A stretch of DNA of 48,362 bases from Shewanella benthica KT99 (GTDB lineage: Bacteria > Pseudomonadota > Gammaproteobacteria > Enterobacterales > Shewanellaceae): contig NZ_ABIC01000032.1 in NCBI RefSeq assembly GCF_000172075.1, forward strand, positions 1 through 48,362. Reading direction: 5' to 3'. Shown in pieces: positions 18,004 through 26,302 of the stretch. Position 1 is the first letter of the stretch. Each line of letters begins with the position of its first letter. Below the pieces are notes generated by a model. That model did not search any database and had not been told where the DNA came from. It saw nothing but the letters and a program-made list of their open reading frames with translations. A program made the position numbers and the translations under genes.

Positions 18004-19524
18004 CTAACGAGCTTTATGATCTGAGACTTTTAGTGCCTCAGTCACTTGATTACTCGCCTCACAATCTTGCTCTTCATTAATCTGTGCCATCTGAGCACAT
18101 GATGATGACAGAGGATTGGGACTACTCGGGAGGAGTTCTTCTTCTAACGGGTCTATGCCCTTCACCGATGTTTCGCTACCGAGTCCGGCATCATTGAGGT
18201 AAGCCAGTTTAACTTTATCAACCAGGGCATAGGCGGTGATCACACCCAAAATACCGAAAATGACACTACCAATAACTTGTCCTATCAATACCCCTTCGAC
18301 CCCTCCCCACTTAGCACCAAAATAGACGAAAGGTATGGTACCTATCGTGGCTTTCCCCACGTTTAAGAAAGTTGAGTATTTAGCCTTACCCAGATTATTA
18401 AACGAAGCATTAGCGACAAAAAGAGCCCCAGAGAACACAAAGAATATCGCAATATAAGTACAGAAGAAACGAATAAGCTCGGCACTTTCTCCCTGCATGC
18501 CGAAGACGAAGATAATCTGGTCTTGAAGTAACATGAGTATCACGGAAACACTGACCACATAAAGTATGCAAAATTGCAGCGCCTTGGTAAGACTCTCCCG
18601 CACTCGTTCAAATTCATGAGCACCAAAATTCTGACCGATAATAGGACCAACCGCACCAGACAGCGCGAATATCATCCCGAATGACACAGGGATTATACGA
18701 CCTAATACGGCCCAACCCGCCACATAACCATCACCGAAATCGGCGATGGCTCGAGTCACGACGGCATTACCAATTGGCGTCGCGACATTGGTCATCATGG
18801 CTGGCCCGGCAATAGCAAAAATAGGCTTTAAATCGGCGATAAAGTTATCCAATTTAAACTGACCAAAGAGTTTGTGCTTAACGATAACGCCACGCGCAGC
18901 CACCAACATGACCGCCAACCTAGCCAGCACAGATGCCACAGCCGCGCCCTCAATCCCCATGCTCATGGCGAAGATAAAAATAGGGTCTAACACCAAATTG
19001 ACACCCCCGCCAACTAAGGTCGATATCATAGACAACTTGGCGTCTCCGACGGCCCTTAGCGCCGCTCCCAGTGCCATGGCCAAACTGATAAAAGACATTG
19101 AAGGCACCAAGATATACAAATAATCGGCGGCAAGCTCGGCAGTATGGCCCTTGGCACCAACCAGAGCCAAAAGTTCAGGAATAAAGAAGGTCACCACGGC
19201 AGATACGATCACCGATATTATCAGGGTGACAATGGCGCTATTAAGCAATAACCGCTTGGCGACATCCAATTGTTTCGCGCCGAGGGAGCGTGATACTAAT
19301 GCCCCAAGTGCGATGGAGAGTCCTATGCCGATTGATGTGGTAAAGAATGAAATGGTGCCGGCGTACCCCACCGCGGCGGCGAGTTCCAACTCACCTAGCA
19401 GACTTAAGAAGAAGATATCAATCAAGTCGACCACAAAGAGTGCTGAGAGCCCCACCGCCGCGGTGGAACTCATCAGCAGAATATGGCGCATGATTGGGCC
19501 TTGAACAAATTTAGCTGTGGTCAT
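18004..19524 (-). CDS. MATE-family multidrug exporter
   Basis: 506 residues, inner-membrane cation/drug antiporter of the MATE family. About twelve hydrophobic segments fall in two similar halves. Recognisable features are GPIMRHILLMSSTAAVGLSA at the N-terminus, VSRSLGAKQ after the second helix, and the second-half equivalent IGQNFGAHEFERVRE. A hydrophilic tail of about 55 residues (from GIDPLEEELLPSS) follows the last helix, longer than usual. The ATG at 19524 has AAGGAT at good spacing on the minus strand. It stands alone. Substrate not predictable. Confidence 0.9.
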   Translation of the reverse strand: MTTAKFVQGPIMRHILLMSSTAAVGLSALFVVDLIDIFFLSLLGELELAAAVGYAGTISFFTTSIGIGLSIALGALVSRSLGAKQLDVAKRLLLNSAIVTLIISVIVSAVVTFFIPELLALVGAKGHTAELAADYLYILVPSMSFISLAMALGAALRAVGDAKLSMISTLVGGGVNLVLDPIFIFAMSMGIEGAAVASVLARLAVMLVAARGVIVKHKLFGQFKLDNFIADLKPIFAIAGPAMMTNVATPIGNAVVTRAIADFGDGYVAGWAVLGRIIPVSFGMIFALSGAVGPIIGQNFGAHEFERVRESLTKALQFCILYVVSVSVILMLLQDQIIFVFGMQGESAELIRFFCTYIAIFFVFSGALFVANASFNNLGKAKYSTFLNVGKATIGTIPFVYFGAKWGGVEGVLIGQVIGSVIFGILGVITAYALVDKVKLAYLNDAGLGSETSVKGIDPLEEELLPSSPNPLSSSCAQMAQINEEQDCEASNQVTEALKVSDHKAR

Positions 19525-19810
19525 TTCTATCCTTGACTCTGCCTTACTGGTATTAAATTAACCGGATTTAACATCTTTCAATACGTCCAGACTGTAGCAT
19601 AGCTCGGAGTAGAACATTGCCTTCGCTAAGATATCGTAACAAATTAAATACACGGAATATTCTAAACAATCTTAATATTCTGATAACCAGAGTAAAACTG
19701 CCACCAGGGAAGAATGATGCAGACCATTAAGGCGATATCAAACAGATACCTCAAGTCCTGTGCTTATTGGCAGATTAAGGTATTATAAGCCCACTATATT
19801 CGAATAATTG

Positions 19811-20368
19811 ATGAGCTATTATTTTCCGATGCGGCTATTTTTTTCTGTAACGATACTGACACTTTTTGCCGGCATCTCTTTGCCGGTCTTGGCAATATCT
19901 TCGATGCAAAACTCATTATCGAGTTCAACGGTTGTGAACATAGGCAAGATAGATCTGGTCGTAGTGACAAAGTCGACTTCGACCATGGCCTTGATGCGTG
20001 ACGGAAAAGTATTAAGGCGCTACCACATCGCTCTGGGAGACCGGCCACTAGGCCATAAGCTCCAAGAGGGAGATCAGAGAACTCCTGAAGGGCGTTACAC
20101 CTTAGACTATAAGAAATCCGACAGTGCCTACTACCGAGCCATACACATCTCTTACCCTAACGAAGAAGATCAATTACGTGCCAGAGCCTTAGGCATTCAA
20201 CCCGGCGGCCAGATAATGATCCACGGTCAGAATCCAAGGTCTTCTCTTAGCGCCGCAGAAGCGCAACAGTATAATTGGACCGATGGTTGTATCGCCATCA
20301 CTAATCCGCAAATGGATGAGTTGTGGCGCGCCATAGACGAAGGGACGCCCATCGAGATCTTGCCTTAA
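19811..20368 (+). CDS. L,D-transpeptidase (YkuD) family protein
   Basis: 185 residues from ATG 19811; ATG 19829 (MRLFFSVTILTLFAGISLPVLA) is an equally possible start and gives a neater signal peptide. The YkuD domain runs from about 46 to the end: RRYHIALGDRPLGHKLQEGD, QRTPEGRYTLDY, the catalytic His138 in GGQIMIHG and Cys160 in NWTDGCIAITN. The family makes 3-3 cross-links in peptidoglycan or attaches lipoproteins, in the periplasm. The DGCIAI version (rather than HGCIRM) is common in small YkuD proteins of unassigned role. Followed after 30 bp by the YecM-like gene. Confidence 0.88.
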   Translation: MSYYFPMRLFFSVTILTLFAGISLPVLAISSMQNSLSSSTVVNIGKIDLVVVTKSTSTMALMRDGKVLRRYHIALGDRPLGHKLQEGDQRTPEGRYTLDYKKSDSAYYRAIHISYPNEEDQLRARALGIQPGGQIMIHGQNPRSSLSAAEAQQYNWTDGCIAITNPQMDELWRAIDEGTPIEILP

Positions 20369-20398
20369 CCTACATTGCTATTGGGATCAACACTAAGC

Positions 20399-20992
20399 AT
20401 GACAAACGCCATATCTGAGCAGGTATTAATCGATACCTGGCCAATTTTCTGTGAAAAAATAACTGTTTTCCTACAGGAACTAGGATTAGAGCAACTCAAG
20501 TTAACCTGCGACCACACAGCTTTAAGAGTCAATTCAATTGAGGCAGCCGAGACGCTGAGTGTGTATTTTCAACGCCAGGGACAAATCATTTCCAACAACA
20601 TGATCAATGGCCGGCCTATCTTAATTTTCGAGCTTAATGCACCACTTATCATGGGGCAGATAAAGATTGATTGTGTGGAGCTTCCTTATCCGGGCAACAC
20701 GCAATACCCAATCGAAGGCTGGGAACATATCGAACTGATATTAGATTGCACCGCCACAACTTGTGATGAACTGCAACAGCATCTATTAGACATGGCGCCG
20801 CAACTTGCACCTGTGTTATCCGGACAATCACAGATAAAGGTCAAGATGAGTTCACCTCAGGGAGAGCATGAACGTCTGGCAAATCCTACCATCGCCTTCA
20901 AGAAAGATGATATCTGTATCAAGATACATCCCCACGGGATCAAGGCAGTTATCGAGTCTGAACTCGATAAGTCCAGCCGGAAAAGTCTTTAG
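20399..20992 (+). CDS. YecM-like VOC-superfamily protein
   Basis: 197 residues from ATG 20399; an upstream TTG at 20375 is less likely. It resembles E. coli YecM: the family signature CDHTALRVNS with the putative metal-ligand His, the strand PILIFELNAPL, the KIDCVELPYPG segment and GWEHIELIL with a second His and Glu. The fold is that of vicinal-oxygen-chelate metalloproteins, but no reaction has been established. Probably co-transcribed with the L,D-transpeptidase gene 30 bp upstream. Confidence 0.8.
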   Translation: MTNAISEQVLIDTWPIFCEKITVFLQELGLEQLKLTCDHTALRVNSIEAAETLSVYFQRQGQIISNNMINGRPILIFELNAPLIMGQIKIDCVELPYPGNTQYPIEGWEHIELILDCTATTCDELQQHLLDMAPQLAPVLSGQSQIKVKMSSPQGEHERLANPTIAFKKDDICIKIHPHGIKAVIESELDKSSRKSL

Positions 20993-20997
20993 GCCAT

Positions 20998-21543
20998 GTT
21001 ATTCCATTAAATGTATGACCTATTCAAAGCTTTCTCAGGGCTTTAAATTCAAGGCGCATTATTGAAGAAATGGCTATTCCCTTTTGAAGCAATGCAACAC
21101 AGAAGTGGAAGTCCTAAGAAGCTCACCTAGTGCGGCTGATGTTTAAATCAAAGGGGAAAACACTTTATTCTGCGCAAGTGGCTCTCGATATACGACTGCA
21201 TAGTCTATTTTGTTCCATACAAAATAAGACATATCCCTGACCCATAGGGATATGGGAAATGTCTTTAAAGTGTATGGAACGCTTAAGACTATGGAGATCA
21301 GATGCAGGAGGTTGGGCGAAGCAGGATGCCAGAGCCGAGAATAACTATTCGCTTCAATCCCCCTTATAGCCACCCGGATGTGGCGAATGTCTATATTGCA
21401 CGACTATATGGATATAGGAGGTAGAATAATGCAGGAGCTATTATCGAGAGTAACGCAGGAGCAGTTACCGAGGAGCAAATATAGCCCTTGCCTACAGCGT
21501 TTTTAATTCCCGCTGACTGATGACTTACTTAATAGAACGGGTA
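20998..21543. repeat. MITE-like repeat, copy 2 (longer form)
   Basis: About 546 bp. It shares both ends and interior blocks with the 265-bp copy at 10983-11247, but has two extra segments: roughly 155 bp after CTCTCGATATA and roughly 125 bp before CTTGCCTACAGCG. The extra parts contain several GCAGGAG motifs and related GGATATGGGA / TGGATATAGGA stretches. The terminal repeats are more diverged than in copy 1. No coding capacity. Confidence 0.75.
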
Positions 21544-21546
21544 TAA

Positions 21547-21582
21547 GAACCGTACGTGCAACTTTCATTACATACGGTTCAA
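21547..21582 (-). other. possible group II intron domain fragment
   Basis: Read on the minus strand, GAACCGTATG...GAAAG...CACGTACGGTTC forms a hairpin of the shape commonly seen in bacterial group II introns (GCCGTA...GAAA...TACGGTTC). No reverse transcriptase or domain V is next to it. Short match from memory. Confidence 0.3.
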
Positions 21583-21711
21583 GCCTCCACTAAGGCATAT
21601 AACGTTACCCAGTAATATCACAAAGCGGCTGAGACAGAATTAAACCAAGTTCGAACATTAAGCATAGCTTGGTCTATTCAGATGAGAAACAGAATATTGA
21701 ACCTTAGCCGC

Positions 21712-21831
21712 TTACTTTTTTTGTTGATTTTTTTCAGGATCGAGTAAGTGGAAGTCGTTTTTCACTAAATCGTCGTCCTCTAAAAACATTCGTCGCCAGA
21801 AGGCATGGAAAGAAAAGTCAGCTTGCAACAT
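21712..21831 (-). CDS. possible 39-residue protein at the end of the head-group operon
   Basis: Short frame starting MLQADFSFHAFWRRMFLEDD and ending ...DPEKNQQKK before TAA. Its start lies 10 bp after the stop of the cytidylyltransferase gene, with GAGAAAGA just upstream, as expected of a last operon gene. Charged, aromatic-rich, no transmembrane helix; no family recognised. The stop codon overlaps the right arm of an inverted repeat (AAGCGGCT at 21623-21630, AGCCGCTT at 21706-21713). Confidence 0.4.
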   Translation of the reverse strand: MLQADFSFHAFWRRMFLEDDDLVKNDFHLLDPEKNQQKK

Positions 21832-21841
21832 TCTTTCTCGT

Positions 21842-22606
21842 TTATCCTAACGTTTTAGTCACGCGGTGAAGAAAGATGCGTTCTGCGGTGGCAAAATCTT
21901 CTACGGTATCGATTTCGGTCCATTTCAATCCTGTGATATCCAGTACGTTGAAAATAACATTCTTAGCTATCAGACGCTCATAGCCACTTTCGTAATAATC
22001 CTGATGATTGGCTTTATCTTTCATCATCTCTTTTAACTCTGCGAATAACAGCTGCGCGGTGTCACTGCTAATTTTTTCGATACCAATGGACTCGCCCACT
22101 GCGTCGTTAGGGTTGACCTCTTTACTTGCTTGGATGACATGACCCTTGTCATCAATAATAACTTTAATCTCTTCGGCTTCAAGATTGATGTTCTTATCGA
22201 CACATAAGCAAGTGTCGTGTTCAGATGCAATCAGGTTTTTAAGAATCTCAATATCGAAGACCACATCGGCATCGAATTTAATAAAGCTTGAATCTTTAAC
22301 CGCTTCTTCTGTAAGCATTAAAGAATAGCCGGTATTGGTGTCAGCGTAATGTTCATTAGTAATAAAGTGCACATTTAGATCGGGGAAGTTTTGGCCCACG
22401 AAATCTTTAATGTGATGTTCTAAATAACCGAGAACAAAAACTATCTCATTAATCCCACATGCTTGAATGTGAGAGACCATCATCTCTAAGATGGTTTTAT
22501 CGCCAATTTTCAACAGACTCTTCGGGCAGTTATCTGTTAAAGGACGGATCCTTGAACCAACGCCCGCGGCTAAGATAATAGCTTTAATATTGTTTGTCTT
22601 TTTCAT
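21842..22606 (-). CDS. nucleotidyltransferase, PntC/LicC-like (CTP: amino-alcohol phosphate or phosphonate)
   Basis: 254 residues, sugar-nucleotidyltransferase fold. The N-terminal NTP loop is LAAGVGSRIRPLTDNCPKSLL (residues about 12-32, quoted here as its two halves LAAGVGSR and PLTDNCPKSLL). A metal-binding KFDADVVF lies near 92, and a second acidic site near the end (WTEIDTVEDF). The short length and NTGYSLML segment resemble choline-phosphate and 2-aminoethylphosphonate cytidylyltransferases. Together with the neighbouring CDP-alcohol transferase it probably makes a CDP-activated head group. Separated by 110 bp from the upstream gene. The exact substrate is inference. Confidence 0.75.
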   Translation of the reverse strand: MKKTNNIKAIILAAGVGSRIRPLTDNCPKSLLKIGDKTILEMMVSHIQACGINEIVFVLGYLEHHIKDFVGQNFPDLNVHFITNEHYADTNTGYSLMLTEEAVKDSSFIKFDADVVFDIEILKNLIASEHDTCLCVDKNINLEAEEIKVIIDDKGHVIQASKEVNPNDAVGESIGIEKISSDTAQLLFAELKEMMKDKANHQDYYESGYERLIAKNVIFNVLDITGLKWTEIDTVEDFATAERIFLHRVTKTLG

Positions 22607-22632
22607 CTGTTACTGTAAACCTTGTCTCTGTG

Positions 22633-22656
22633 ACATGCGCTGGTTTCAGCGCATGT
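22633..22656. other. strong hairpin inside the operon spacer
   Basis: ACATGCGCTG / CAGCGCATGT, a 10-bp perfect stem with a 4-base loop, in the 110-bp gap between two operon genes. No T run on the minus strand, so not an ordinary terminator; it could stabilise or process the mRNA. Confidence 0.5.
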
Positions 22657-22716
22657 GTTGGTATATACGCAAACTATTATTTAAAATGCAATTCAACAAT
22701 AGTTAAGCAGGATAAA

Positions 22717-23484
22717 TTATTTCCCAATATTAACTGTTAGTTTTTGATCTAAATTTACACCTCGTTGCCAGGCGCGAAGCAGTCCGAAAAATACTTGGCT
22801 AAGCGCGAAAATCCACAACATAGGGGTTAACATATTGAGGATCAAGGCTAATGACAGCATAAAAATAAACACGCCTTCATCGAAAGAGAAGATTTTTTTC
22901 TGCTCTTTTAAAAACCATCTTAGGTTTGCCATCAAACCGAATTCGATACCCGCAGTTTCAGTTATTACTTCCTCTGGCGTATCGTCTTGAGTTGAATCGT
23001 TTACTTGCGATGCTTCTAAGTAAATAGTGACATACTTTGAGTAGCCACGTAGCGAGTAAAACGCAATACCGACAAGGGCCAAGAAGACAGGGGCCACACT
23101 GCCTGATTGCATGAATGCCGCGTAGGCGATAGCACTAAACCAGATGAAGACTTGAATTTGATCCGTGAGCTTGTCGTAATAACAACCTGAGATGGATGAT
23201 GTTTTACGATAACGCGCTATCTGGCCATCCATGCAATCAAACACATGGCTTAAATGGATGAGAATTGCCGCGATGATGAAATTCTGAACACCGCCAATCA
23301 CAATAAATACCGCAGCGATAACGGCGGTGATAAAAGAGATTAAGGTGATTTTATTGGGGGTGAACCATTTGATATCCACCACAAAATAGTTGAGCACTAT
23401 GGCCAGTGGCGAGGTCACAAAAGATGACCACCATTCATCGTCTTTGGTCTTGGTTGCCCACAAGTTTGATAATTTCAGGTTCAT
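22717..23484 (-). CDS. CDP-alcohol phosphatidyltransferase family membrane protein
   Basis: 255 residues, integral inner-membrane enzyme. It carries the complete family signature D-x2-D-G-x2-A-R-x8-G-x3-D-x3-D as D83, D86-G87, A90-R91, G100, D104 and D108. Hydrophobic helices flank the motif (near 45-80, 110-145 and 205-235). The family transfers a phospho-alcohol from a CDP-alcohol to an acceptor, making phospholipids or phosphonolipids. Its ATG overlaps the stop of the upstream aminotransferase gene by four bases (ATGA), so expression is coupled. Between an aminotransferase and a cytidylyltransferase, a lipid head-group route is the natural reading. Confidence 0.88.
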   Translation of the reverse strand: MNLKLSNLWATKTKDDEWWSSFVTSPLAIVLNYFVVDIKWFTPNKITLISFITAVIAAVFIVIGGVQNFIIAAILIHLSHVFDCMDGQIARYRKTSSISGCYYDKLTDQIQVFIWFSAIAYAAFMQSGSVAPVFLALVGIAFYSLRGYSKYVTIYLEASQVNDSTQDDTPEEVITETAGIEFGLMANLRWFLKEQKKIFSFDEGVFIFMLSLALILNMLTPMLWIFALSQVFFGLLRAWQRGVNLDQKLTVNIGK

Positions 23485-24662
23485 AATGCAATCTCAGCTA
23501 TGTAAGGTTCATTAGATGCTGTGCTATCGACCTGCATCATCTGTCTAGCTTGCTGTTCCCTAGCTTCGGTAGCAGAAAAGTTAATCAAAATCTCTTTCAA
23601 GCAATTCAAGAAATATTGAATATCGAGAATGGATATTTCACCTATGTTTCCTACCTGAAACACCTTGCCCTTGAAGCAGCCTTTACCTTCATAAATAATG
23701 ATGGATTTTTCACGCAATTGTTGACGCAATACACTGACATTGACGTTTAGAGGCACATTAACGGTGGTAAGAATCGAGCACATATCTTGCTGTTTAATTA
23801 AAAACTCTAGGCCTAGATTAAGCAGGCCCTGACGCAGCATATTGGCTTTGTCTTTCATGCTTGAGTAGTGCTGATCGACACCCAGATCAATAATGTTTGT
23901 TAACGCCTGCTCCAACGCATAAAAGAGATGAACCGCAGGCGTATTAGGTGTTTGGTAGCATGTGCTAATAAATTCATAGAACTTATACAGATTGAGATAC
24001 ATGGTTTTAGCAGGAATATCTTTGAGCTTTTCGAACTCAGTCGTTTTGCCCACCACGAAAGAGAGTCCGGCATAAGAACCTATTGCCTTCGAGCTTGAGC
24101 TAGACATGAAAGCAATGTTACATTTTTCCATCTCGATGATCTCGGCCCCAGCACTGCTGACACAGTCAACCACAAATGTGACCCCGTGTTTTTTGGTCAA
24201 TGCCCCTACGTCTTCTAAAGAGTTGAGTAAACCCGCACAGGTCTCGTGATGAACCATAGCCACCACATCGATAGAATGCTGTGTCAGGTAAGCATCTATG
24301 CGGTCAAGGTCGAAATTCTCACCCCAGGGGAATTCTAGCAAGTGAGTGTTTTGGTTGTGAATTTTAGACATTTGATGCAGTCTGCCACCAAACTCACCGT
24401 TAGATAAAATAAGAATATGTTTATTGCCCACCACCGAAGATAGTATTGATTCATTCGCAGCGGTGCCAGAGCCCGTAATGACGACAGCACGATAATTACC
24501 CGGGTTTTCAATTTTTAAAACCTGCAGTAATTTTTGTTCAATGCTATTCAGTAAATGCTCGAATTCAACTTCACGGTGACAGATATCTTCTTTACTGATA
24601 GCGACTCTTAAATTTGGAGCTACATTGACGGGGCCGGGCGTGAATAACAAATGTTTTTTCAT
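23481..24662 (-). CDS. class V aminotransferase, PhnW-like (2-aminoethylphosphonate:pyruvate type)
   Basis: 393 residues, PLP enzyme of aminotransferase class V. The opening KHLLFTPGPVNVAPNLR and ICHREVEFEHLL, the cofactor loop GSGTAANE (64-71), VVDCVSSAGAE with D166, and the PLP lysine K192 in SSSSKAIGSYAGLS are all typical of 2-aminoethylphosphonate transaminases and close relatives. The last 30 residues are extra and hydrophilic. It is first in the minus-strand operon; the start ATG is at 24662. In a biosynthetic setting it would aminate an aldehyde such as phosphonoacetaldehyde. No PEP mutase or decarboxylase gene is nearby, so the substrate is unproven. Confidence 0.82.
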   Translation of the reverse strand: MKKHLLFTPGPVNVAPNLRVAISKEDICHREVEFEHLLNSIEQKLLQVLKIENPGNYRAVVITGSGTAANESILSSVVGNKHILILSNGEFGGRLHQMSKIHNQNTHLLEFPWGENFDLDRIDAYLTQHSIDVVAMVHHETCAGLLNSLEDVGALTKKHGVTFVVDCVSSAGAEIIEMEKCNIAFMSSSSSKAIGSYAGLSFVVGKTTEFEKLKDIPAKTMYLNLYKFYEFISTCYQTPNTPAVHLFYALEQALTNIIDLGVDQHYSSMKDKANMLRQGLLNLGLEFLIKQQDMCSILTTVNVPLNVNVSVLRQQLREKSIIIYEGKGCFKGKVFQVGNIGEISILDIQYFLNCLKEILINFSATEAREQQARQMMQVDSTASNEPYIAEIAL

Positions 24663-24917
24663 CTAGCGAGTGTCATCCTATTGTTGCTTAGGTTATCTAT
24701 TCTTTGGAATGTACGAAAGCTCCCGAGCCGCTTCCGGTCGATGGTGGTTCAGCGACGAGAAAAAGCGAGCTTGGAGCGGCGGTAAAATATGTTATATCGT
24801 CAATCTTGGTTTTTATTTTGAAGACAGTTTAGTAATGAAAACAATAACATTCCTGTTTCCACTGCTGAACTGGCTCACTAAATAAGCCATTTTCTCGGCA
24901 GTACTGGCTAACTTAAG
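24663..24917. other. upstream region of the head-group operon
   Basis: About 255 bp that must hold the operon promoter on the minus strand. A TTGACG at about 24800 on that strand has no well-placed -10 box. No gene recognised. Confidence 0.4.
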
Positions 24918-25154
24918 TTTAAGACACAGAAGCGGTTTCGATGATGACTGCAAGCTTAGCTTCGGCTGCGCAATCATCTCTTGTTAACGTTTTACCTGGC
25001 ACTGGGTGACCTTCTTTTCTGACTTTATCTCGCCAATGATACAGGCTTGATACGAGAGTCCCTCACTACGTGCAACTTCAGTGACAGTCATATTATGAGG
25101 AGGTAACAATTTGTTTAAGACCGCTTCTTTATGCTCTTGTGAATACCGTGCCAT
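24918..25154 (-). pseudogene. IS3-type OrfA transposase remnant
   Basis: Starts MARYSQEHKEAVLNKLLPPH at ATG 25154 and follows the pattern of IS3-type OrfA helix-turn-helix proteins (NMTVTEVARSEGLSYQA). A frameshift after about 45 codons moves the remaining match (WRDKVRKEGHPVPGK, AKLAVIIETAS) to another frame, and the gene is cut off on its 3' side. A likely element end, TGTCAGGATTGTTGA on the minus strand, lies upstream near 25227. Confidence 0.75.
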
Positions 25155-25189
25155 CTCATGCTCATTTACCGCCCCCTATATTGATTTAG

Positions 25190-25698
25190 TGGAAATTTTA
25201 AGGGGTATCAACAATCCTGACACAGAAGAAGGTTGTGGAGGTCGATCTTCATGGGAATGGTATAAATTGACAATTTAAGCTATTTCCGCATCAGAAAAAC
25301 GAGCAGAGGGTCTTATTTTTTTTGCGATAGTACTCTCGGAGAGCAGGCCACGCAAGTAATATTCCTACTTTTTTGATCCGTTAAAAAAAGGGACGGTACT
25401 CGGTGACCCCCCTTAAAATGTTCAGTCGAGCCCAGCGGGGTTGTTAAGCCAATGGCTTTCGACAAAACCAGCCTGGATACAACAACGAGAAATGAAACAA
25501 CTAACACTCACGCATTAACATCACTTAAGCAATGTACAAAATCAAAGGTAATATGTTCTGTGCTTAGCTCTACCTGCAATTAAACATATATTATTGGGGT
25601 CATACAAAACTCCTGTCATCAGTTTTGACTGGATTTCCTTATCAAAAATCTTTGTGTTGGTTAGGGGGGCAATTAACAGTCCTAAAATTAATAGAGCA
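25190..25698. other. debris region between transposase remnant and YkgJ gene
   Basis: About 500 bp with no recognisable gene. It includes an isolated GGAATGGTATAAA (about 25252-25265) that matches the end of the palindromic repeats in this window, and several short hairpins. Probably accumulated scraps. Confidence 0.45.
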
Positions 25699-25989
25699 CT
25701 ACATTTTCTCTATTCGTTCATCTATACATTCATTTGATCCCATGCCAAACTCGCGACAAACCCAAGGTCGATTTTCATAGATAGAACACAGTAATGTATC
25801 TCGATCTAAAGCTGAGCACCAGCCATCATCTAGACGCAACATAGATTCATTCCCATGCACATCAACATAAATATGCCGATCAGGAACACCTGTATCGGAA
25901 ATAATAATAACTTCGGAACTGCAACAGCATGCTTGACAGTTGGAACATTTCACTTCAGAGACGGGTAAATTTTTTACGCTAATGGTCAT
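25699..25989 (-). CDS. YkgJ-family cysteine cluster protein
   Basis: 96 residues from the ATG at 25989. Metal-binding cysteines are arranged as in the YkgJ/UPF0153 family: CSNCQACCC near 15-23, a Cys in GWCSALDRDTLLC, and the closing YENRPWVCREFGMGSNEC. Such proteins bind zinc or iron-sulfur; their role is unknown. The protein is short but has all blocks. No clear ribosome-binding site. It sits alone in a region of gene remains, so it may have arrived with them. Confidence 0.75.
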   Translation of the reverse strand: MTISVKNLPVSEVKCSNCQACCCSSEVIIISDTGVPDRHIYVDVHGNESMLRLDDGWCSALDRDTLLCSIYENRPWVCREFGMGSNECIDERIEKM

Positions 25990-26152
25990 AAACAACAACA
26001 ATAAATTTAATGACCCATAGGATACTCTATACTGAATTTTTTTTCGAATTTATAGGGCCCTAACGCCATTTTAAGCAGCGAATAATTATTGGTTATAATC
26101 TGGAACGAAGTAAAACAAGCCAACAGCCCTGAGCAAGATTTAAAAATACTTT

Positions 26153-26302
26153 TTAAATTTCATGACTTTCCCCAAGATGGTACAACAGGCTCCAACCATG
26201 TTCAGTCTCAATTCTTCTATGAGCTTCGACAGCTTGCTCAATCGGATAGATTTTATCGACGATTGATTCTATTTTACCCTCCTCAACCATTTCCTTGAGT
26301 GA
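26153..26302 (-). pseudogene. zinc-type alcohol dehydrogenase / quinone reductase C-terminal fragment
   Basis: Minus-strand frame of about 50 codons reading SLKEMVEEGKIESIVDKIYP then IEQAVEAHRRIETEH, the C-terminal end of medium-chain quinone oxidoreductases (which typically continue VGAIVL). Here it continues into unrelated residues and a stop. No upstream part of the gene is present. Confidence 0.65.

Noticed and set aside
24670..24885. 71-codon plus-strand frame upstream of the aminotransferase
   Set aside because: GTG start without ribosome-binding site, no family resemblance, and it overlaps the expected promoter region of the operon.
25313..25507. 64-codon minus-strand frame in the debris region
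   Set aside because: No family resemblance and no start signal.
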